DNA from: Ruminococcus sp.
Lineage (GTDB): Bacteria; Bacillota; Clostridia; Oscillospirales; Acutalibacteraceae
Reading direction: 5' to 3'
NCBI GenBank assembly: GCA_017502425.1
Contig: JAFVVB010000176.1
Coordinates: 1-7,588 of the forward strand
Length of the DNA stretch: 7,588 nucleotides
The position numbers and the translations under genes were made by a program. The notes below the pieces were generated by a model that was not told where the DNA came from, made no database searches, and saw only the letters and a list, made by a program, of their open reading frames with translations. Each line of letters begins with the position of its first letter. The first letter of the stretch is position 1. Below are positions 1 to 5,882 of this stretch, one piece after another.

Positions 1-405
1 CACGTAACCACCGCCGATAACCGAAAATGCGCACTCGTTACTGATACAGGTTTTCTGACTGATGAAGCTCTTATGGCACTAAAAGATTCAAATGCGGTTA
101 TTGTTGAATCTAATCATGATATCGAAATGCTCAAAAACGGACCGTATCCGTACATACTGAAACAGCGAGTGTTATCAAAGACAGGCCATCTTTCAAACGT
201 TGACTGTGCGTCTGTTTTGCCGTCGCTTATCACTAGCGGTGTCACACGTCTAATGCTTGCACATTTAAGTCAGGAGAATAATACTGTAAGCTTAGCGCTT
301 AACACATCGGTTATGGCACTTGGTAATGCTTTGATGAAGCGTGACAGCGACTATACGATTACTACCGCACCTGTTGAAACAAACGGGAAAAATATTGTTT
401 TTTAA
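1..405 (+). CDS. walJ: WalJ/YycJ-type MBL-fold metallohydrolase, C-terminal part (5' end outside window)
   Basis: The reading frame is open from base 1 and gives 134 visible residues before a TAA stop, so the N-terminal half, including the HxHxDH metal motif, lies outside the window. The visible part matches the C-terminal half of WalJ/YycJ-like metallo-beta-lactamase-fold hydrolases. It has a V-T-D-T-G strand whose Asp (visible residue 15) is the expected bridging metal ligand, an E-S-N-H-D motif (36-40), G-P-Y-P (47-50), G-H-L-S-N (62-66), and a late A-H-L-S-Q-E-N-N block (87-94) whose His is the expected last metal ligand. Members are predicted metal-dependent nucleases or phosphodiesterases. 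In Bacillus the gene sits in the walRK cell-wall regulon, and the cellular role is not settled. It lies 11 nt upstream of rlmH in the same orientation and is probably co-transcribed with it. Confidence 0.88.
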   Translation, partial: HVTTADNRKCALVTDTGFLTDEALMALKDSNAVIVESNHDIEMLKNGPYPYILKQRVLSKTGHLSNVDCASVLPSLITSGVTRLMLAHLSQENNTVSLALNTSVMALGNALMKRDSDYTITTAPVETNGKNIVF

Positions 406-416
406 AGGTAAATGAT

Positions 417-896
417 ATGCTATCAGTTAATATTATCTGCGTAGGCTCACTCAAAGAGAAATTTTTTACCGACGCAGTAAACGAATACAAAAAACGACTT
501 TCACGATACTGTAAATTTGATATAATCGAGCTTTCAGAGGAAAAAACCACCGACCAGGAAACAAAGGCGGTTATCGACAAAACTCTTAAAAAAGAGGGCG
601 GAAAAATCCTTTCCAAAGTTGGAAAAAGCGATTATGTAATTGCTATGTGTATAGAGGGAAAACAGCTTTCTTCCGAGGAGTTGTCGAGAAAAATTACAGA
701 TATTTCTATGCTAAGCACAACGATTGATTTTATAATCGGCGGTTCGTGGGGATTAAGCGAAGAGGTCAAAAGCAGAGCTGATTTCAAGCTTTCTGTCAGC
801 AAGATGACATTTCCTCATCAGCTGTTTCGAGTTATGCTTTCTGAACAAATTTATCGTGCTTTTTCGATAAGCGCTAACGCGAAATATCATAAATAA
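417..896 (+). CDS. rlmH: 23S rRNA (pseudouridine1915-N3)-methyltransferase RlmH
   Basis: This is a 159-residue SPOUT-class methyltransferase, the usual length for RlmH. Family knowledge: it N3-methylates pseudouridine 1915 in helix 69 of 23S rRNA, using S-adenosylmethionine and acting as a homodimer on assembled 70S ribosomes. Diagnostic features are the N-terminal I-C-V-G-S-L-K-E-K segment (7-15), the SAM-binding loop I-I-G-G-S-W-G-L (106-113), the knotted block S-K-M-T-F-P-H-Q-L (128-136) followed by E-Q-I-Y-R-A-F (143-149), and the family-typical C-terminal Y-H-K. The ATG at 417 has an AAAGG Shine-Dalgarno at 404-408, which overlaps the stop codon of the upstream gene and suggests coupled translation. 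The neighbouring walJ-like gene fits the common Bacillota order in which rlmH follows the wal cluster. No key residue appears to be missing. Confidence 0.96.
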   Translation: MLSVNIICVGSLKEKFFTDAVNEYKKRLSRYCKFDIIELSEEKTTDQETKAVIDKTLKKEGGKILSKVGKSDYVIAMCIEGKQLSSEELSRKITDISMLSTTIDFIIGGSWGLSEEVKSRADFKLSVSKMTFPHQLFRVMLSEQIYRAFSISANAKYHK

Positions 897-900
897 TAAA

Positions 901-908
901 AAAGGAGG
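901..908 (+). promoter_or_regulatory. Strong Shine-Dalgarno of rqcH
   Basis: AAAGGAGG lies 8 nt before the rqcH ATG and is the best match to the anti-SD among the rightward genes here. It fixes the start and suggests that rqcH initiates well independently of rlmH. Confidence 0.85.
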
Positions 909-916
909 TTAGTAAT

Positions 917-2620
917 ATGGCATTAGACGGAATTATGCTTCATTTAGTAAAAGAAGAGCTACTAAAAGAGCTTAAAGACTCACACATAAATCAAATACAC
1001 CAGCCGTCTAAGGACGAATTTGTTATTAACTTCCGTACTAAACAGGGCACTAAAAAACTATTTATGAGTTGCAGGGCTGATTGTGCAAGAGTACATCTTA
1101 CTGAAAATGCTCCTGAAAATCCGCCTGTTCCACCGATGCTTTGTATGCTGCTTAGAAAACGTCTTTGCGGTGCAAAACTGATTGATATTAGACAGGTTGA
1201 GTTTGAGCGAGTACTGTTTTTTGACTTTGATGCCACTAACGAGATAGGCGAAAGAGAAAAACTGAGCTTGTGTATCGAGATAATGGGAAGATATTCTAAT
1301 ATCATTCTCATCGATGAAAAATCTTTAGTGATTGATGCGGTGCGACGTATTGATGTCACTATGAGTAGAGATAGGGTAGTGCTTCCGAAAATCGAGTATA
1401 TACTTCCTCAGAAACAGGATAAACTAAGTATCGTAGATTCAGATATTGCACAAATAGTTAATCTCATTGAATCAAGCGATAAACCTTTAGATAAAGCTAT
1501 ATTGTCGGTAGTTCAGGGTATTTCTCCCGTTATTTGTCGTGAGATAGAACACAGAGTATTTAGTACTGGTGATTTGAAAGCTGAGATTTCCAGACTTTCT
1601 CATATGATTAGTACTGGCGATTGCTGTGCTACTATGGTGAAAAAAGACGAGAACACCCCGTATGACGTAGCGTTTCTTGATATCACTCAGTACGACGATG
1701 CTATGATAACTGAGTATTTTGACAGCTTTTCAAAGATGCTTGATAATTTCTATTACAGCCGTGATATGGCGGTAAGAATGAAATCACGTAGTCAGGATTT
1801 GCATAAACTCGTCAGTAATTTAATTGAGCGTTTTTCTAAGAAAATCAATATCCAGACTCAGGAGCTCAAAAAATGCGCCGATAGAGAACAGCTGAGAATC
1901 AAAGGGGATTTACTTCAGGCTAATCTCTATAAAATAAAAAGAGGTGCTATGTTCGTTGAAGTCGAGAATTTCTACGAAGAAAACTCTCCGACTATGAAAA
2001 TCGTTCTTGATCAGAGCATCTCACCTGCTCAGAATGCCCAGAAGTTTTACAAAGCGTACGCTAAGGCTAAAACAGCTCAGCAGATGCTTGCTATCCAGAT
2101 TGAAAAAGCTCAGCAGGAGTTACAATATATGCTCAGTGTTCAGGATTTTCTCAGTCGTGCGCAAAGCGATAAAGAGCTATCCCAGATAAGACTCGAGCTA
2201 ATTGAACAGGGCTATATCAAAGAGCGTTCAAAAGGTAAGCAGAAAATGCTCAAAGCTCTGCCTCCTTTAGAATTTAAAACCAGCGATGGTTTCACTGTTT
2301 TAGTCGGCAGAAACAATAAGCAAAACGATGTGCTCACATTAAAAACAGCACATAAATTTGACTATTGGTTTCACACTAAAAACATCCACGGTTCTCATAC
2401 TATCGTCATAACTGACGGCAAAAAAATCACCGATACTGCTATTTTAGAAGCAGCACAGATATGTGCTTATCACAGCAAAGGCAAGGATTCATCGCAGGTT
2501 CCTGTGGACTACACCATAGTCAAAAACGTTAGTAAACCAAGTGGAGCAAAACCGGGAAAAGTTATATACGTAAACTATAATACCGTCTACGTAACCCCTA
2601 AACTTCCCGAAAGTGAATAA
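917..2620 (+). CDS. rqcH: RqcH (NFACT family), alanine-tailing ribosome quality control factor
   Basis: This 567-residue protein is the bacterial homologue of Rqc2/NEMF, long annotated as fibronectin-binding protein A. Family knowledge: RqcH binds 50S subunits carrying a stalled peptidyl-tRNA and recruits tRNA-Ala to add a C-terminal alanine tail that marks the chain for proteolysis. An NFACT-N domain occupies roughly residues 4-240, with R-V-H-L-T (58-62), P-P-M-L-C-M-L-L-R-K (72-81) and E-I-M-G-R-Y-S-N (121-128). A helical/coiled-coil arm follows (about 265-435), then an NFACT-R domain (about 450-540) with D-G-F-T-V-L-V-G-R-N-N (457-467), H-T-K-N-I-H-G-S-H (486-494) and K-P-S-G-A-K-P-G (540-547). 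The Asp-Arg pair at 97-98 in Bacillus RqcH is Glu97-Arg98 here. The ATG at 917 has an excellent AAAGGAGG (901-908), 8 nt upstream. It lies 20 nt after rlmH, probably in one operon, and ends at a strong terminator. Confidence 0.95.
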   Translation: MALDGIMLHLVKEELLKELKDSHINQIHQPSKDEFVINFRTKQGTKKLFMSCRADCARVHLTENAPENPPVPPMLCMLLRKRLCGAKLIDIRQVEFERVLFFDFDATNEIGEREKLSLCIEIMGRYSNIILIDEKSLVIDAVRRIDVTMSRDRVVLPKIEYILPQKQDKLSIVDSDIAQIVNLIESSDKPLDKAILSVVQGISPVICREIEHRVFSTGDLKAEISRLSHMISTGDCCATMVKKDENTPYDVAFLDITQYDDAMITEYFDSFSKMLDNFYYSRDMAVRMKSRSQDLHKLVSNLIERFSKKINIQTQELKKCADREQLRIKGDLLQANLYKIKRGAMFVEVENFYEENSPTMKIVLDQSISPAQNAQKFYKAYAKAKTAQQMLAIQIEKAQQELQYMLSVQDFLSRAQSDKELSQIRLELIEQGYIKERSKGKQKMLKALPPLEFKTSDGFTVLVGRNNKQNDVLTLKTAHKFDYWFHTKNIHGSHTIVITDGKKITDTAILEAAQICAYHSKGKDSSQVPVDYTIVKNVSKPSGAKPGKVIYVNYNTVYVTPKLPESE

Positions 2621-2625
2621 AAAAC

Positions 2626-2659
2626 AAAGGTGACAGCCATATCGGTTGTCACCTTTTTT
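2626..2659. terminator. Bidirectional rho-independent terminator between rqcH and the HTH gene
   Basis: A 13-bp stem (2626-2638 with 2644-2656, one G-T pair) closes on a 5-nt loop and runs into T6 (2654-2659) for rightward transcripts from rqcH. For leftward transcripts from the regulator, the same stem is followed by G then T6 (2625-2619). The regulator's TAA (2660-2658) lies inside the rightward T tract, so the convergent genes share one terminator with almost no spare sequence. Seen directly; termination in both directions is inferred. Confidence 0.92.
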
Positions 2660-2858
2660 AGTCTTTTACATATTCAGCTATGTCTTCGAGTTTGCAGTTT
2701 AGAGCATCGCATAATTTGCTCAGAGTTTTTGTTTCTATGTTTTCGTTTGCTTTGAGCCTGCGTACGGTTTTGCTGTCTATTCCGCACTTTTCTCTGAGAG
2801 TGTAAGTGCTGATGCCTTTTTCATTCATAGTCTGCCATAATTTATCGAAAATAATCAT
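2658..2858 (-). CDS. Small Cro/C1-type helix-turn-helix transcriptional regulator
   Basis: This 66-residue protein is essentially a lone Cro/C1-type DNA-binding domain, with no sensor or dimerisation extension. Helix 1 is about residues 2-14. The helix-turn-helix spans about 18-37, with T-L-R-E-K-C-G-I as the positioning helix and D-S-K-T-V-R-R-L-K as the recognition helix. Two closing helices follow (43-53 and 56-63) with the family-typical L-S-K-L-C-D-A-L-N-C-K-L-E-D-I pattern. It resembles the short HTH_26/YozG-like regulators common in Clostridia. I chose the ATG at 2858 because AAGGTGGGG (2873-2865) lies 6 nt upstream. An in-frame GTG at 2870 lies inside that Shine-Dalgarno and would add only four residues. 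It is transcribed away from the lipoprotein gene at 3034. The GGGGAT repeats in the shared intergenic region suggest that it represses that gene and possibly itself. Confidence 0.88.
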   Translation of the reverse strand: MIIFDKLWQTMNEKGISTYTLREKCGIDSKTVRRLKANENIETKTLSKLCDALNCKLEDIAEYVKD

Positions 2859-2862
2859 TTTT

Positions 2863-2868
2863 ATCCCC
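2863..2868 (-). promoter_or_regulatory. Inverted GGGGAT half-site overlapping the regulator's Shine-Dalgarno
   Basis: Read leftward, this is GGGGAT within AAGGTGGGGATAAAA, just before the regulator's ATG. The four Gs are part of the ribosome binding site, and the site lies 3 nt from the -35 of the divergent promoter. It could be a genuine fourth half-site allowing autoregulation, or simply a G-rich Shine-Dalgarno. Confidence 0.4.
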
Positions 2869-2871
2869 ACC

Positions 2872-2900
2872 TTGACAAATATTATTATGGGGATTATAAT
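2872..2900 (+). promoter_or_regulatory. Perfect consensus sigma-A promoter for the lipoprotein gene
   Basis: TTGACA (2872-2877), a 17-nt spacer and TATAAT (2895-2900) match the vegetative consensus at every position. Transcription would start near 2907 and run right, leaving a leader of about 127 nt before the ATG at 3034. So strong a promoter on a small accessory gene implies repression, and GGGGAT sites lie beside the -35, inside the spacer and just downstream of the start. The -10 lies in the palindrome ATTATAAT (2893-2900), so a leftward TATAAT also exists at 2898-2893. No convincing leftward -35 accompanies it, and the regulator's own promoter remains unassigned. Confidence 0.85.
2889..2894 (+). 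promoter_or_regulatory. GGGGAT half-site inside the promoter spacer
   Basis: This GGGGAT copy abuts the -10 hexamer on its upstream side. With one more T it reads GGGGATT, like the inverted right arm of the downstream palindrome. Occupancy here would block RNA polymerase directly. It starts 24 nt before the left arm of that palindrome. Confidence 0.5.
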
Positions 2901-2912
2901 CTTAATTATTAA

Positions 2913-2927
2913 GGGGATATAATCCCC
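2913..2927. promoter_or_regulatory. Palindromic operator GGGGAT-ATA-ATCCCC
   Basis: Two perfect 6-bp inverted arms (2913-2918 and 2922-2927) are separated by ATA. They fall at about +7 to +21 relative to the predicted start of the lipoprotein transcript, a classic position for a repressor site. The same hexamer recurs at 2889-2894 and, inverted, at 2863-2868. The likely ligand is the adjacent HTH protein. The sequence is seen directly; the binding partner is inferred. Confidence 0.7.
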
Positions 2928-3033
2928 ACAAAAAGTATGGTTGTTAGCATTGATAACGTAAGTTTTATTAAGAAATAATAATCGCGAATTTAGAAATTAT
3001 ATAAACCTTAGTTTTTTAGAAAGGAATAGTAGT

Positions 3034-3492
3034 ATGAAAAGTTTATCAAAAAGCTTGAAGGGTATCACCGTAGTTTTTGTTGTTGTTATGATGGTGCTAA
3101 CCGTGCTGCTTTGTACAGCATGCAAAGAAAAAGGTCTTGATATAGTTGTTTATGATTACAAAACACAAGATAAAATAACGACGATAAATTCAGTAGATAG
3201 TTTTAAACGATTTGAGAAAGTGATGACTTTGCTTGAGCCTGAGGGAGAGGATTCAGTAGAAAATATAGAGGAAGAAGTTGCATACTCGGTTTTATATAAA
3301 GACCCAAAGGATTCTACATACGATATCTGGCTCAAAGTAGCGGTTGATAGTGATAAAGCGTATGTAAAATATGATTATGAAAAAATGGATGAAGAGTATG
3401 GTGAAACATTTAAAGATATGAGTATGCCACAAGAGTATCTTGAGGTTACAAATATGACGCCAGAAGAGCTTAAAGCTATACTTACACAGTGA
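3034..3492 (+). CDS. Probable small lipoprotein of unknown function
   Basis: I do not recognise this 152-residue protein. It begins with a basic n-region (Lys 2, 6, 9) and a hydrophobic stretch (about 11-26, rich in Val and Met), then L-L-C-T-A-C with the candidate lipidated Cys at 30. The segment fits a type II signal peptide, except that the -3 position is Cys rather than Leu/Val/Ala. The predicted mature part (about 122 residues) is strongly acidic and alternates short beta-like and charged segments, with aromatic patches such as V-V-Y-D-Y and V-K-Y-D-Y. It has no second membrane segment and no catalytic motif I can name. It is probably anchored on the outer face of the membrane. The ATG at 3034 has GAAAGGA (3019-3025) 8 nt upstream. 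It is driven by the consensus promoter at 2872-2900, is divergent from the HTH gene, and ends at its own terminator, so it is monocistronic. Confidence 0.75.
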   Translation: MKSLSKSLKGITVVFVVVMMVLTVLLCTACKEKGLDIVVYDYKTQDKITTINSVDSFKRFEKVMTLLEPEGEDSVENIEEEVAYSVLYKDPKDSTYDIWLKVAVDSDKAYVKYDYEKMDEEYGETFKDMSMPQEYLEVTNMTPEELKAILTQ

Positions 3493-3495
3493 TAT

Positions 3496-3525
3496 AAAAA
3501 AAGCACCGAATTCGGTGCTTTTTTT
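3496..3525. terminator. Bidirectional rho-independent terminator between lipoprotein gene and mutS2
   Basis: A perfect palindrome has 13-bp arms (A7-GCACCG at 3496-3508 and CGGTGC-T7 at 3513-3525) around an AATT loop. It works identically on both strands: A7/T7 tracts flank a 6-bp G+C-rich core. It starts 4 nt after the lipoprotein stop and lies 8 nt beyond the mutS2 stop on the other strand. Confidence 0.95.
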
Positions 3526-3532
3526 ATGCGTT

Positions 3533-5881
3533 TTATTTTAGTTCTACTATCGTAACGCCTGCTTCACCTTCTCCAAAAGTACCTAAGCGGAATTTCTTTA
3601 CGGCTTTGTGGGTTTTTAGGTGACGATGAATTTCAGCACGCAACACTCCTGTACCTTTTCCGTGAATGATGGTGAGGTTGTGGGTGTTAGTGAGAATAGC
3701 GGTGTCGATAGCTTGGTCAACGGCAATAATAGCTTCGATAGCAGTCTGACCACGAAGGTCGATTTCTGTCTGGGCTCTGACGTTGACGGATTTAGTGATT
3801 TTTCGTTCAGGGCGTTTATTCATAGTGACTTTCTCGTCGTTTAAAAGTCTTAGGTTTGAAAGAGCTACACGGGTTTTGATGATACCTGCCTGTACGAGTA
3901 CCTGACCGTTTTCAGGCTCTTTAAGTACTTCTGCCTTTTTGTCAATGTCAAAAATCAGAACTTTATCGCCGACTTTTAAATCTCTAGGAAGTTTATACGA
4001 ATCATTATCCGCTTTTCTGACAGGGTCAGCAGTATCCTCTAAGGTGCGCATATTCTGCTTTAGTTTAGCTCTGTCCTGAGCAGACATATTTTTCTGTTTT
4101 TGAGCTTTCTCAAGCTCGTCAATGAGGGCGTACGCCTGAGCTTTGGTTTTAGATAAAAGCAGGGAAGCTTCGTGCTTTGACTTTTCGATTTCACGAGTAG
4201 CATCGCGTTTAGCTTTTTCGAGTTCTTTTTGAGCTTTTTCACGGTCGGCACGCGCTTTGTTAAGCTCGTCCTGAGCTTTTTTAAGAAGCGAGTCAAGAGA
4301 TTGTCTGCGTTCTTCGAGCGTTTCTACTACGTCTTCGAATTGGCGACTTTCAGCTGAAACCAGCTCTTTGGCTCTGTCAACTATATCGTCCTCCATACCC
4401 AGACGTTTAGAAATAGCGAAAGCGTTACTTTTACCCGGTACACCGATTAATAATTTATATGTTGGGCGCAGAGTTTTTACGTCGAATTCGCAGCAACCGT
4501 TTTCAACTTTATCGGTTTTGAGTGCGTATTCTTTAAGTTCAGCGTAGTGGGTGGTGCTGGCGATTTTAGCACCCCTTGAACGCAACTTTTCAAGTATAGA
4601 AACTGCAAGAGCCGCACCCTCCACAGGGTCTGTACCTGCGCCAAGCTCGTCTATCAAAGCGAGCGTTGAGCGATTAGCAAGCTTAAGTATACCGATGATG
4701 TTAGTCATATGAGCTGAGAAAGTAGAGAGTGACTGCTCAATACTCTGTTCATCACCAATGTCAACTAAAACTCTTCTGAATGTAGATAGCTGTGAGTTCT
4801 CGCCACACGGAACCATCATTCCGCACATAGCCATCAGCGTAAGTAAACCGATAGTTTTAAGCGATACCGTCTTACCGCCGGTGTTAGGGCCGGTGATAAC
4901 CAGCGTGTCAAAAGTTTTGCCGAGTGTGATGTCGGTAGCGACTACTTTTTTAGGATCTATGAGTGGGTGTCGAGCTTGTTTCAAATCGATAACACCCTTA
5001 TCATTCATAACAGGTTTAGTGGCTTTCATTTTATAACCTAGCTGAGCTTTAGCAAAAATGATATTAAGCTCAACCGTGAAGTTGTAGCTCTCTATAATTT
5101 CGTCTGCATGAGTTCCGCAAGTAGCAGAAAGCTCATACAGAATTCTCTCGATTTCAGCGTGTTCTTTAGATTCCAGTACTCTGATATCATTATTTGCCTG
5201 TACTACTCCCATCGGTTCAATAAATACGGTGGAGCCTGAGGAGGAAGTATCGTGAACTAAGCCCGAGACATTTCCTCTGCACTCGGCTTTTACAGGCACT
5301 ACGTATCTACCGTCACGCTGAGTAACGATAGCGTCCTGAAGATATTTCTGGTATGTAGAAGAGTGTATGATTTTATCGAGGACTTCTCTGGCTTTTGATT
5401 GAGCTACTCTTATTTTACGTCTGATGTCGTACAGAGTAGGAGAAGCGTTATCACACAGCTCGTCCTCGCCTAAGATACATGTATTGATTTTTTCTTCTAA
5501 AAATTTGTTGGTTGATAAAGATTCGAAATAATTGTCTAAGGAAGTTTCAATAGAGGCTGATTTATTTCTCCATTCTTTAACCATTCTGATGACTCTGAGC
5601 GACTGGGCTATTCTCATCAGTTCAACGGTATTGAGACAACCGCCCGCCTGAGCTCTGCGCAGAGCATTTGCGATATTTGACATACCGCCAAAAGACGGTG
5701 CACCGAATCTGCCGATGAGCATATATGCGTCATCGGTCTGGGATAAAAGCTCGTTAACCTCGAAAAGTCCCCACGAAGGCTCGATTTTCAGCGCAAGATC
5801 GTGAGCATCTGGAATAGAAGTTTCGTCAGCGAGCATTTGTAAAATTTTATCAAGTTCAAGAGATTTATAATGTCTGTTCAT
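3533..5881 (-). CDS. mutS2: MutS2, Smr-domain ATPase acting on collided ribosomes
   Basis: This is a full-length MutS2 of 782 residues from the preferred ATG (Bacillus MutS2 is about 785). Family knowledge: MutS2 lacks the mismatch-binding domain of MutS. In Bacillus it binds collided ribosomes and uses its ATPase to split them, feeding the RqcH pathway; other homologues have been linked to suppression of recombination. Numbered from that ATG, core and clamp regions span about 1-300. The ATPase carries Walker A G-P-N-T-G-G-K-T (331-338), the S-T-F-S signature (386-389), Walker B ending D411-E412 and an H-loop His445. A long charged coiled coil covers about 500-615, a KOW-like beta domain about 635-680, and a C-terminal Smr domain has D-L-R-G (708-711) and H-G-K-G-T-G (740-745). 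The ATG at 5881 begins 1 nt after the recO stop, while an in-frame GTG at 5890 would overlap recO. There is no clear Shine-Dalgarno, so translational coupling to recO is likely. Confidence 0.95.
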   Translation of the reverse strand: MNRHYKSLELDKILQMLADETSIPDAHDLALKIEPSWGLFEVNELLSQTDDAYMLIGRFGAPSFGGMSNIANALRRAQAGGCLNTVELMRIAQSLRVIRMVKEWRNKSASIETSLDNYFESLSTNKFLEEKINTCILGEDELCDNASPTLYDIRRKIRVAQSKAREVLDKIIHSSTYQKYLQDAIVTQRDGRYVVPVKAECRGNVSGLVHDTSSSGSTVFIEPMGVVQANNDIRVLESKEHAEIERILYELSATCGTHADEIIESYNFTVELNIIFAKAQLGYKMKATKPVMNDKGVIDLKQARHPLIDPKKVVATDITLGKTFDTLVITGPNTGGKTVSLKTIGLLTLMAMCGMMVPCGENSQLSTFRRVLVDIGDEQSIEQSLSTFSAHMTNIIGILKLANRSTLALIDELGAGTDPVEGAALAVSILEKLRSRGAKIASTTHYAELKEYALKTDKVENGCCEFDVKTLRPTYKLLIGVPGKSNAFAISKRLGMEDDIVDRAKELVSAESRQFEDVVETLEERRQSLDSLLKKAQDELNKARADREKAQKELEKAKRDATREIEKSKHEASLLLSKTKAQAYALIDELEKAQKQKNMSAQDRAKLKQNMRTLEDTADPVRKADNDSYKLPRDLKVGDKVLIFDIDKKAEVLKEPENGQVLVQAGIIKTRVALSNLRLLNDEKVTMNKRPERKITKSVNVRAQTEIDLRGQTAIEAIIAVDQAIDTAILTNTHNLTIIHGKGTGVLRAEIHRHLKTHKAVKKFRLGTFGEGEAGVTIVELK

Positions 5882-5882
5882 A

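Noticed and set aside
362..616. Leftward open frame antisense to rlmH
   Set aside because: It covers the walJ/rlmH junction and the rlmH 5' part, and its composition is that of a shadow of the sense codons.
991..1359. Leftward open frame antisense to rqcH
   Set aside because: It lies wholly inside the well-conserved NFACT-N coding region, has no ribosome binding site of note and encodes nothing family-like.
2913..2927. Terminator or attenuator hairpin in the lipoprotein leader
   Set aside because: The 6-bp stem with a 3-nt loop is not followed by a T tract (ACAAAAAG follows), and the hexamer recurs outside it, which fits an operator better.
2658..3492. Toxin-antitoxin module
   Set aside because: The genes are divergent rather than co-transcribed, and the partner has a signal peptide and no toxin motif.
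4060..4296. Second leftward frame inside mutS2
   Set aside because: It is a Lys/Leu-rich frame arising from the repetitive coiled-coil codons of mutS2.
4758..5036. Rightward open frame antisense to the mutS2 ATPase region
   Set aside because: It mirrors the Walker A/signature region of mutS2 and has no start signal. The sense gene explains the conservation.
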